The notes below the pieces were generated by a model. The model had not been told where the DNA came from. It ran no database searches and saw only the letters and a program-made list of their open reading frames with translations. Shown here piece by piece: positions 11,803 to 23,400 of a stretch of 64,000 bases of DNA (the stretch's first letter is position 1; each line of letters begins with the position of its first letter). Source of the DNA: Coix lacryma-jobi var. lacryma-jobi. Taxonomy: Eukaryota; Streptophyta; Magnoliopsida; Poales; Poaceae. The position numbers and the translations under genes are program-made. The stretch lies in assembly GCA_009763385.1 (NCBI GenBank), contig CM019822.1, positions 24,236,842-24,300,841 of the forward strand, in the 5' to 3' direction.

Positions 11803-12120
11803 ATGTCTGGAAGGTCATCTAGAGGAAAGGGTTTCGCCACTGGGAGAGGAAAGAGTGGGAGTAAGGGAACTCCTTTTGTTTGGGAGGGGTCTCCTAGTCC
11901 TGATTACTATGACGAAGCAGTACAACAATTTCCAGTTGAGGGCATGAGTGATTTCACCCGTGAAGCAACTCTCAGAGGATATGATAACCGGAAAGAAGAG
12001 TGGCCAAGATGCATGCATGATGAGGAGCGCTTAGTGCAGATGTTCACCAAGGGGATTGATAGAGGTCGTTGTTTCTTCAAATGCCCGCGGGTCTGGGTAG
12101 CTATTGATTCGTTAAATGTC
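11803..12120 (+). pseudogene. GRF-type zinc-finger ORF, broken by an LTR
   Basis: The ATG at 11803 opens a Ser/Gly/Lys-rich N terminus (MSGRSSRGKGFATGRGKSG). A segment DYYDEAVQQFPVEGMSDFTR and a Cys-containing block with RCMHDEERLVQMF and RGRCFFKCPRVW follow. The last resembles the GRF zinc finger (C...GR-FF-CP). Proteins of this form are common as uncharacterised, often transposon-linked, ORFs in grasses. After CPRVW the frame runs into inverted LTR sequence, and an in-frame stop comes at 12304-12306. Any true downstream exons are not visible. It is probably a decayed copy; function unknown. Confidence 0.55.
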
Positions 12121-12134
12121 TCCGACGCTGACTT

Positions 12135-12733
12135 TCACTCTCTAGTGAACAATGTTACCGTAGCATCCGATGCGACCCCCCGGTGCGTTCGATGCGACCC
12201 CTTGGTGCGTCCGATGCTATGGCAAACGCACTATGCACTTCCTGTTGGCATCGGACGTGCGTCCGATGCCAGTAGGGGCAGCGTCAGATGTCCTTCTCGG
12301 GGCTGAAACGACTTCGGATTGTGACGCTGCCTAAAGGACTTTCGATCCTCATGACATATAGGCTATCTTTGAGCTACCTAGAGCTATGAAATAGCAAGTG
12401 TGCACCACACCTACCTCAATAGACTCACCTAGGTCAAACTACTCATTCACGCTCCCCTTTATAGTATGGTCAAAGGAAAAAAAACAAAAACCTAAACTAA
12501 TCTAAGTGTCTCTCAATGACAAACGACACTTAGAACTAGCCTATCTTCGTCTTCGTTGTCCATCCTTTGAAAACCGAATCTATTTCCATCGCTAGGGGGC
12601 ATAAAAATCATTTACTCATATCGTCACTATTATTGTGACCTAACACTTACTGTTTCTGTTTCTACAAAACACATGTTAGTCACAATAATCTTATGCTGTC
12701 ATCAATCATCGAAACCCACTAGGGGCCTAGATA
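12135..12733 (-). mobile_element. Partial LTR of a gypsy-like retrotransposon, inverted
   Basis: Read on the minus strand from 12733, this matches the LTR at 62853-64000 over about 600 bp. Shared landmarks in the same order are GGCCCCTAGTGGGTTTCG, GGTTTTCAAAGGA, ACACTTAG, CCTTTG-CC-TACTATAAAGG, GAGTCTATTGAGGTAG, TGTGGTGCACACTTG and the CATCGGACGC motifs. Only the 5' part of the LTR is present and its 3' part is missing, so it is a truncated solo fragment. It interrupts the GRF-type ORF at 11803. Confidence 0.75.
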
Positions 12734-14100
12734 CTTTCACTAAGTAATAACAATTCCACGGTACCAAAATACACATGATATATACGAAATCAAAGTGAAA
12801 AAAGAAAATATAGAAGAGAGGATACCTTGCTCTCGAAGATCTACGAATAAAATCAAAGTTTCTAAGGTGCAATATGGAGATATAGAAAGGTTGGGCGAAG
12901 TGGAGAGAGGGAAAACTTAGAGCCCTAAATCATAGAAAGCAAATAAGAAAGACTTGGTCAGGAAATTGCTGGCAGACATAATAAACGTGATCGCGGCGCC
13001 GAGATCCATGACACCGAGGTTGGCGCCAAGATCCAACGGCACCGACCTTGGCGCTACAGATCTCGGCGTCGAGATGTTCCACGTCAGTGCCACGTCGATG
13101 CCACCCTCCCGAACCTCAACGACAATGCTCTTGGCGCCGTAATGTGTTAGCTCTGCGTTGGGGTCCATGAAAGGATACCACTACGGGTGTATTTGTGAAA
13201 ACCTTTCAAAAAAGGTCAAAATACAATCAGGGTGATAAGCATGACAATTTTTTTTTCACGTGACCAAATAACCTTTAATTTTGATAAAGATGATTTCTTG
13301 TGTATGTTTTTTAAGGTGCACAATGGTTAAAGGCTGTCAGTAAGAGACGGTTTTATTGGTGGACCTAAAATAATTCAAACTGGTCTATTATAATGAAGAA
13401 GATTTGCCTTGCACTAGTTCAGATGGTATTATTGATGGATACAAATAATAATATTAGCCATAAAAATTACCTTGTCCGTGCCATACATGGTGTCACACCT
13501 TTTTCTGGATTTTTTCCAGAATTTCAGAGGTACACGTACGCATACGCGTTCGGTGGTACTGCGCGTTTCCCGCTTACTGGAGGCGGCGAGCTTCTCAATC
13601 TCTCTTTGCGTGTGTACGGACGCGCACGCATGTGTGCGTGTGGTGTGAGTGTAGAGTGCGTTAATTGTGTGCGTCTAAATTATACCTGATACAAAAAAAT
13701 ATGAAGAATAATAAAAAAATTAATTAGAAAAAATCCAGGCTAGATGGATGCCGGGATTGGGATGGGACCCGCGAATCCAAGTCCAAAGAAACCCGACTTT
13801 CCTGTCTCAAACAAACCATTGATCAAGCATATGGGGACGACACCTCAATCAATGCAATTATACCTGTCTTACAATGTGTATCATTTTATATAAGTAATTT
13901 TATTCTAAATCATCAGTGATTTCTATAATAACAAGGGAGTTTAATTTTATTTTAAATTAGTCTTCACAGCAACGCGCGGGCTATACCTAATTTGTTTTTG
14001 AAAAGGAAAACTAGTTCTGAGTCCGACAACGCAGTCCAAAATGCTCGCCAATCCTGCCACGTCAAGATTCAAGAAGCCACTGACAGGCAGGCCTAGCTAA
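12734..14100. other. Intergenic DNA with palindromic repeats, no gene recognised
   Basis: Positions about 12990-13110 hold several copies, in both orientations, of a GGCGCCGAGATC-type motif, like the motif-rich middles of grass LTRs. About 13598-13660 is a CGTGTGTACGGACGCGCACGC-like GC-rich simple stretch. No ORF shows coding features. The final part before 14100 is the likely promoter side of the BEACH gene; no clear TATA box was identified. Confidence 0.4.
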
Positions 14101-14195
14101 AAAGCAGCCGCGACCAGTGAAGGGTGAACCCGCACGGCGTCGCCTTCCCCGCTCGGCCGCTTCCTCTTTTTCTGTTCCTCCGCCACTCCCACGAC

Positions 14196-14306
14196 ATGCA
14201 CCGCGCCACCACCATTAATCTCGGACGAGCATTTCTCCAAAACACCGACCGTTTCTCCCGGCCTCATACCCAAATCGCAAAATTTTCGACCCAAAGAATC
14301 GCATAA
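14196..14306 (+). promoter_or_regulatory. Upstream ORF (36 aa) in the BEACH gene leader
   Basis: An ATG at 14196 opens 36 codons ending at TAA 14304-14306, all before the main start at 14439. If the transcript begins upstream of 14196, ribosomes would meet this uORF first. The transcription start is not known from sequence alone, and nothing shows that the peptide is conserved. Confidence 0.35.
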
Positions 14307-14420
14307 TTTTCCCCCAATTTCGTCGTTGTCTCCAGAACTCCAATTTTTTTTCGCCATTGTGTTTGATCCTCCCTCATTTCTCCAGTGACTCTCCAATTCC
14401 TCACATTTTTCTCACACTTT

Positions 14421-14429
14421 ATGGAGTAA
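14421..14429 (+). promoter_or_regulatory. Minimal two-codon uORF before the BEACH gene start
   Basis: ATGGAGTAA ends only 9 nt before the main ATG at 14439. The uATG has T at -3, a weak context, while the main ATG has G at -3 and +4. Most ribosomes would be expected to scan past it, but any that initiate would terminate too close to re-initiate efficiently. Confidence 0.5.
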
Positions 14430-14438
14430 GCTTTTGAG

Positions 14439-17400
14439 ATGGGGGAGGAGGACACTGGCGAGATGTCCGATGCCTCGCCGCCCGCGCCGTGGGAGCACGG
14501 CGTCGACGAGCGGTTCGCCGACGAATCGCTCGTCCCGTTCGACGACGAGGCGTACGCCGTCGAAGAGGAGGAGGAGGAGGTGTCGGACACGGAGATGAGC
14601 GCCGGTTCCCCGGCAGCCCCCTCGGAGCCCGCCCCGCCGCTGCGGAGGCGCATGGCGCCGGTAGTGCCGTCGGACGTGCCCGAGGAGGTGGTGCGCGCCG
14701 TGGACGCGGTGATCATAGGCGGCGGGGTCGAGCGCCTCCGTGAGATGGTCTCCGAGGAGAATGGCGAGGTCTCTCATTTCATCGTGGACGTGCTGATGGT
14801 CACCATGGGCGGCGTGGATGGACTCGACGAGGGCGCTGGCGACGGCATCGGCGCGGCCACCGGATTGCTGCCCAGCATCATGTCCAGTTCGCGAGCTGCT
14901 GCGATAGCGGCCGAGCTGGTGCCATACCTGCCCTTCGGCGTCGAGCCGTCGCCGCGCACCCGCATGACCCGTGGCCTCCTTGCCACTCTCAGTGCCTGCA
15001 CCCGCAACCGAACCATGTGCGCCGCTTCGGGCCTCCTCGCAGTCCTCCTGGACGCCGCAGAGAAGCTGTTCGTTGGAATGGGTCTGGGCAGCAAGTGGGA
15101 CGGGACGCCGCTTGTGCAGTGCATTCAGGTGTTGGGTGGGCATTCTGTCAGTGTCAGGGACTTGCACACCTGGCTCCTTTTGATCAAGAAGGCGCTCGGC
15201 ACACGGTGGGCCACGCCGCTGACTATTGCGTTGGAAAACGCCGTGGCTAGCAATGAGGCTAAAGGGCCGGCGGTGACCTTCGAGTTTGACGGGGAGAGCT
15301 CCGGCTTGCTCGCCCCGGGGGACAACCGGTGGCCATTCTCGAATGGTTTCGGGTTTGCCACATGGATATACGTAGAGTCCTTCTCAGGCTCACTTAACAC
15401 AGCTACGGCCGCTGCAGCCGTTGCAGCCGCTGCAGCATCTGCATCTGGGAAGTCATCACCTTCAGCAGCAGCGGCTGCTGCCTGCACGCTTGCGGGACAA
15501 GGGACAAAGCACATGCCCAGGATTTTCAGTTTCCTTACTTCGGATAACCATGGTATTGAGGCCTATTTCAATGACCAGTTTCTAGTTGTGGAGAGTGGGG
15601 CTGGGAAGGGGAAGAATGCTTCTCTCCATTTCACTTATGAATTCAAACCACGGTGCTGGTACTTTGTTGGTCTAGAGCACTCTAGCAAACAAGCTTTGCT
15701 TGGTAAGGCTGACAGTGAATTGCGGTTGTATGTGGATGGGGACCTTCATGAAAGCTGTCCATTTGAGCCCCCACGCATCGTGAAACCACTGGCTTTTTGT
15801 TGCATTGGGACCAATCCATCACCAACTATCGCCGGCCTCCAGCGGCGGCGGCGGCAGTGTCCATTGTTTGCAGAGATGGGACCTATCTATATCTTTACGG
15901 AGCCTATTGGGCCAGAGAGAATGAGTCGACTGGCTTCCAGGGGAGGAGACGCACTTCCCAGCTTCGGCAACGGTGCTGGTTTTCCTTGGAAAGCTAAAAG
16001 TAACCACATTAGAGAAACTGCAGAGGATGGTTATACACTTGATATTGAGATCGGTGGAAGTTTACATCTTCTTTATCATCCCATCCTGCTCAATGGCCGG
16101 TTTTGTTCTGATGCTTCACCTTCTGGCTCAACAGGTCTGTGTTAAAGATGTTCCTTTTTGTTTTCTTATGTTCACATTGCTTTCATTGCCCATCCTGATA
16201 AATGATAATTGACACTTAACTCTTTGATTTTTGGGGAGCTTGATTATTACTTGGTCATCCTGATGCTATGTTTCTGAAATTCTGAGGTTGCCATGATATC
16301 TTTTTTAGGCTATTACCTATCACACTGTAAATACAATTCTCTTCCACAGTCCTTCATTAATCATGCCTATGTTAATTAAAAGAAAAGGTGTTTTAATAAC
16401 ATAGTGTTAGCCCTTATGATCACGGTATTCTAATGGGTGCCAAAACATATGCTGTGCAATGACAACAAACAAGTGCTTGCCTGCTTGGTCTGGTTTAGAG
16501 GTATTACTGCTGATGGTACCTTACGTTGAATCTTAGGTACTTACCGAAGACCTGCAGAAGTTCTTGGCATGGTTCATATTTCTAATCGTGTGCGTCCAGC
16601 TGAATCTTTATGGGCATTGGCTTATGGGGGTCCTATGGCATTATTACCACTGGTTGTGAGCAATGTCGAGATGGATAACCTGGAACCTATACTTGGCGAT
16701 TTGTCATTGTCTCTTGCTACTGCGTCTCTTTCTGTTCCTATTTTCAGGATCATTTCTGTGGCTGTTCAACATCCTGGAAATAAAGAAGAGTTATGCCGTA
16801 CCCATGGACCTGAGCTTCTATCTCAAGTTTTACATTACGTATTGGACACACTATCTAAACTTGAAAGTGGGAAGAAAGAGATACTGAGTGATCAAGAGCT
16901 TGTTACTGCAATTGTATCTTTGTGTCAGTCTCAAAGAAACGATTATGGTCAAAAGGTGCAGCTCTTTAGCACTTTGCTGTTGGACCTGAAGATGTGGAGT
17001 TCATGCAACTATATTTTGCAGAAAAAGCTTCTCTCTTCACTTGCAGACATGGTTTTTGCAGAATCTGCTTGCATGCGTGATGCAAATGCACTGCAAATGC
17101 TTCTTGATGGATGCAGAAGGTGTTACTGGGTAATTCATGAAGCAGATTCAATTGATACCTTCACACTTGCTGGAAACGAGAGGCCTTTAGGAAATGTGAA
17201 TGCTCTGGTCGATGAGCTTTTGGTTGTTATTGAACTGTTGATAGGAGCAGCACCTTCTACATTGGCTTCTGACGATGTTCGTTGTTTGGTTGGATTTGTT
17301 GTTGACTGCCCACAACCTAACCAGGTAACTGCACTTGGAACTGGCAGTCTAGCACAATATTACTTGCCACATGTAAGGTAGAAATTACTCTTATCCGAGA

Positions 17401-20400
17401 AAAAGGCAGAAACTACTCTTGCGAAAGTTTTGCCAACACCTTTTCATGTTCATCTTGATGTTTACGCATGGAAATTGGAAATACTTGGTTCTCCCACACC
17501 CAAGTTTTGGATCTTCATAGTTTCATAACACATTTCATGTCTCAGACATTTGGAGTACGTCACACTCAGATGTGCTGTCTTAGTAAATAGTATAAAGTTC
17601 TAATGAGGAATTTGTGGTGCCTTAATTGAACCTTTGCCTGATTGTGATCTACAATATGCCCTTCAGATGCAAAAATAATTTGTTTCTAAGGCCTTTTGAT
17701 ATTTATGGTTTGACAATATATGATGTGTTATCATTTAGTTTTTGAGATCTGCGCTGAGCCCATGCTCTTAATCACATTGTATACATTCTAAGTATAAGTT
17801 AAGTAAGATATGGTTCTTATGATTTTAGTAATGTTCTACATTGGCAGGTTGCTAGGGTATTGCTTCTCATCTACAGATTGATTGTGCACCCCAACACTTC
17901 TAGAGCCAACACGTTTGCTCAGTCCTTCATTTCTCGTGGAGTAGTAGAAGCATTACTTGTTCTTTTGCAGAGGGAAGCTAAATCTGGTGATAACAATATT
18001 TTCCATAGCTGTAATGTGTCACATGATTCTGCTTCATGGAATGAATCTTCTAAGATTACCAATAAGGATTCAAAATTTAAAAATGCTAGTGGTGAAACAA
18101 ACTGCCAGGATCATCAGATTCAATCAGTGCAGCATCATGAACCCACCTCTCAAGAAACTGGAGTTGGACTTGAATCAACTAGCAAATGGTGCCTATTAAA
18201 GGGTCAGTTCCTAAAGAATTTGGGTGGCATTGATGTCCCAAATATCTCTGACAATGTGCAGAATATTGATCATGGTGATGGAGTTCTTGTTGGGATAGTC
18301 CATGTTTTGGGTGCTTTAGTTGCTTCAGGCCACCTGACTTCTACCTCGCCTACTGTAAGACCGAAGTTACCAAGTGGTTTTCTGACTACCTCTAATGGAG
18401 AAGGAAATACCATGTTTGAAGACAGAGTATCTCTATTGCTCTTTGCATTGAAGAAAGCTTTCCAAGCAGCCCCAAGGAGGCTTATGACCAAAAATGTCTA
18501 CAGGGCGTTAATTTCTTCAGTGGTATGGGTGTTTTTCAGGTGCCTTATGTAGTTATGTGTACAGGATATGTACGAGCATCTATAGTAGTGGGTCTGTGTG
18601 ATTGCCTTTTTCCTTATCTCGGGAGTACTTGAATAAGTAAAACATCCTAGAACCTTTTTTTTAAAAGCATGACTTCCATATAAAAATTATTTGAGTTTAT
18701 TTAACTCCGATTCACGGTATGAATTTTAAGTGCAGCTGCTTTCCCTCCAGACTTCCTAAATTTATGTTTGTGTTCTTGAATGCAGATCAATGTTTCTTTG
18801 TCAAAAGATAACCTAAAAAATTTAGATGATTCTGGATACCATTTTAAACATATTCCACTTTTGGTAGTCCTACTTCGTTCTCTTCCATATGCATCAAGGT
18901 CATTCCAAGCTCGTGTTATTCAGGTATATTGATTGATTTGTTAAGACTGTATTCTGTCTTAATATTTTTTCTCCATGTTTTTTTTGTGAATTTAATGTTT
19001 TATTGATGTTAATAACTTGACTTTATTACATGTAATATGCTTGTAAAGCTTTGTTTCTTTGTTGCATTATAGACCAAATATCTTTATTTGTGTCACACAG
19101 CACTAGACTGAGATCAATATCACAGCTACTCCTAACATATATGTTACCACCCTTGGTGAGAATTATGCACAAATAAAGCTTTGTTTCTTTATTGCATTAT
19201 AAACCAGATATCTTTATTTGTGTCACACAGCACTAGACTGAGATCAATATCACAGCTACTCCGAACACATATGTTACCACCCTTGATGGGAATTATGCAC
19301 AAAGTGCAACAGAAAAACCACAAGTGTGTTATTTTTCCTTCTGTTAATTAAAACTTGGATGGTATTTTTTCACATCAATATGTTTTTATGGCATCCCTTA
19401 TTCCTCCTCCTGTTTGATCACTCATGGTGCCCTTCTATCTTATTTCAGGATCTTCTATATTTGGTTTGCAGTCACCCCAAGAACAGAAGTACAATGACTT
19501 CCATCAGCGAGTGGCCGGAATGGATATTGGAAGTTTTGATTTCTAATCATGAGGTAATATTTTCTGTGATGAAAAATCAAAGCTATTTTTGTAGTGGTCG
19601 TACATTAAGAGTTCACAGTTGTACTCTCTACTTTCTCCATTTTTGTCTGTTCACTTCTGTAGATTCTGATGTATAAACTGGTGTGCAGATTGGGGACAAC
19701 AAAGATTCAGATTGTATAAGCATATGTGAGGTGGAAGACCTAGTACACAATTTTCTACTTGCTGTGTTGCAACATTCAATGCGAAAAAAAGATGGGTGGA
19801 AGGTGAGATATTTTGATATCTTGTTTCTATCTGGAAGTAACATATTTTATAGATCCAAACTTCCTTTTTTGTGGTATTCTTCTGCTTGGGATTGCTTGTT
19901 CATTTGTCAGACTCTTATTTGAGATGGATACTTTGTTGTAGCCTTATACCTTTTGTAATATGGCAATATTTCAGGATGTAGAGGCAACAATACATTGTGC
20001 AGAATGGCTTTCAATGGTCGGAGGAAATAGCACCGGTGACCAAAGAATTAGGTAAACAATAACATGCTTACCAAGTTTTCCAGTTAATTATGTAGTTTCT
20101 GCATCCTGTGCTTTTTCTTTAATCTTCTAGGCATGTAATTTTTGTGTTTTATCAGTAATCACATTCTTTTTGTTCCCCCAAAAGTACACATGTACTTTTC
20201 CCTGAGATCAAATTCAAGCTGATATCTTTTTTATTGATTTTCATATTCCTATTCCTTTTCTGTTAAGAAATATGTAATGCTAATACCACGTTAGTGATAT
20301 ATTGTGCTATTTTGTTCTTTTTAAGGCGCGAAGAATCATTACCAATTTTCAAAAGGAGATTACTGGGTAGTCTGCTTAATTTTTCTGCTGAGGAGCTTCA

Positions 20401-23400
20401 AGTTCAGGTGTTACTTCTTTTGCGAATGTTATTCGCTATTCATACATGCAATTGAAATTTATTATGTTTTACATGTAGTGTTCCACCAAGGAATTTGTGT
20501 GCGTTGCGGTGATATATTTTTCTGTTTCTGGATCCTACCCTTTTGTCTCTTCTTTTTTTTTCATCTAATGAATCTGTATAGAGTTATTGTTCCTGTTTTG
20601 GTAGGATCCTGTTAAATTGGGAAATAATAAAGCATACTCCTAGGTTTTACCTTGTTGTTGTATCTCATACAGTTTGCTGTGCACAACTGCACATATGTGC
20701 TAATTCTTGAAGTTAGTACAAGAGGTTATACATTAGTTGAGCCTTGTAAGCCCTTGCAACCTTGTAGGCTGCCCCTTTTTGTTATAAAATAAAATGGAAG
20801 GATCACTTCTTATGCAATTAAGATAAAAAGGTTAATACGGGCTACATGTACCGACAGCTAGGATCAAGCAGAAGTTGCAGATGACACCTCTTAGACATTC
20901 TAAATCATCCTTCACTGGAGTAAGCTTCTGTTCACGATGGAGCCTGGGATCACCAAATTAGGCTGGATATAAGCATGGGCTTGTTACTAAATTGATATCA
21001 TAATACTAGCCTGAATTTTCTCAGTTGACATGGACAGTCTATTGAACATAGTAACAGCTGTATTGGTAACTCTTTTCAGTGTGTGATTGTGTGTCAGTTC
21101 AGTAGTAATATATTGTTGTGGCATTTCCATCATCAACGATATTACTAGAGATCATGTTTCTTATATACTCTTAGTGCAATGGCCTACACTCTTCTTGATG
21201 TCTCCCAGTTCAGTACTATGACATAACAGATGGTGTATCATAAGTTAATTATAGAATTAATAATTCTCAGTTCATCAATGATGTTCTTTCACTGTTTGTC
21301 TTTACAGAAAACTGAAAGGATTGCTGCTGCTGCAGCTGGTGTTGCAGTGGAGTGTTTAGTGCCTAAAGAAACAAAAGTACATGCGGAGAAAGTTGCCAAT
21401 CTCTCAGTAATGTTGGCTGAGAATGCAATTGTTCTGCTGATGCTTCTGGAAGATCATTTGAGGTCACGCAGTCAACAATTTTTCATGACCTGTTTAGTTG
21501 ATAGTGCTGCCTCACCTGCTTCAATGGATTCATCAGCTGTCACTACGTCAAATTCATTGAGTAGAACTGGCAGTGAGCATTTGGAAGCTGGGGACTCAAG
21601 ACAGTCTTTGTCCAGTGATGCTGGTGGTCTTCCAGTTGATGTATGTATATCTAGAATGGCCTTTCAATGTTTCAGCATGTTACACCATTACATGTCAAAC
21701 TTATTTCTATTTTCTGAGTATCGGTGAATTTGCAAGATGAGATGGTGCCATTCTAAGGCCCCGTTTGGCTCGGCTTCTCCACTGGCTCCAGGATCCGTTT
21801 TGTGCCAAACAGAGTAAAACTAAAAGTAAAATAAAACGGTTTCACCTAAGAGCCCCTTAAATCATGCTCTCACAAAGGTTTGGGTGAGATGGAACCAAAA
21901 ATAGTGGCTTCACCCGACTTCACCTCGTCGTGGTGGGCCCTGCACGGAGCTATGTGAGAGCATGTTTTAAGGGGCTCTACATGTGAAGCTGTTTTGCCAA
22001 ATAATTTATCAAAACGACTCCAAGTAAAAAAAATGGCTTCACTAGTGAAGTGCAGCCATGCCAAACTTCAAGTTCAACTTCAAGGAACAACTTATCATGA
22101 AGCAATAAACAATACTATTTGTTTAACCTTATAATCAGTAAGGCCCTTAGCCATTATGGAAACCAAGCATGAACTTCTGAAGAGGCTGCATTATAATCGA
22201 AAACTCTGTTTGCAGCTTGTAGGTTCTTGATTAATATGAATGTCTGTAGCTAGTAGGTTATCTTATGATATGTTTATGGTACTATTCTGTTCTTAGCATC
22301 ATTGATTTTTTTTGTTGTCTATATTTTTTTTTTCTGTGTTGCCCATTGATTGTTCTGTTTCACTGAGTTTTGGAACTCAACAAGCATAAATGTAATACAA
22401 AAGAATACTGCAGCAATGACTTTAATTTATAGATGGTAGCCATTCTCTCACTTTTGGTTACCCTTCGTCTTTTGAAGGTTATCTTACTATATTGCTATTA
22501 TCTTTGTCAAAAAATATCTAGGTTCTTGCTTCTACAGCAGATACAAATGGGCAACTTTCTGCTGAAGTGATGGAACGTGTAACAGCAGCAGCAGCAGCTG
22601 AGCCTTATGGATCGGTCAGGCATGCATTTGTATCTTATGGGAGCTGTATTTCGGATCTTTCAGAAGGGTGGAAGTACAGAACCCGATTGTGGTATGGTGT
22701 ATGCATCCCTCCCAAATCTAATGTGTTTGGTGGTGGTGGGAGTGGTTGGGTGTCATGGAAGTCCGTTCTTGAGAAGGACTCTGATGGAAACTGGATTGAA
22801 CTTCCATTAGTAAAGAAATCAGTTGCAATGCTGCAGGCACTTCTATTAGATTCTGGACTTGTTGGTTGCCTTGATAATGGAGTTGGATTTGGGCCTGGTA
22901 TGGGTGTTATAGGTTCCTTTAATCAGTTGTTAGATAGTGATCAGCCATTTTTTTGCATGCTCCGATTGATCCTTGTTTCAATGAGGGAGGATGACAGTGG
23001 GGAAGATGACATTTTCATGAGGAACATTAGCATGAGGAATGTGATTTCAGAAGGATTAGGCTGTCAAACAGGAAGTATGCTGGGACTTGATGGCAACTCC
23101 AGTGCATCTATGAGAAAACGTCCAGCTGCACTTTTGTGGAGGTACGACCTATTCGCTATCTTTTAGCCACAATAATCAATGTACACGAAAAGGGAATGAT
23201 GTAGAGGTCGTAATTTTCTGCTGTTCAAATTATCGAAGTCCCTACTTCACAGGGTACTCATGAAAAAAAAACAATAAAGAGAGTTCAGTAACACCGCATA
23301 TAAATCTGGAAACAGAGTCCACTGTGAAGCTGGCTGGATACAGAGTCCACTGTGAAGCTGACAAGTGGTCCATGGAGACCTGTCTCCAATGCCATTTTCT

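Noticed and set aside
14412..15167. Long minus-strand ORF opposite BEACH exon 1
   Set aside because: Shadow of a GC-rich exon; the plus frame carries the conserved protein.
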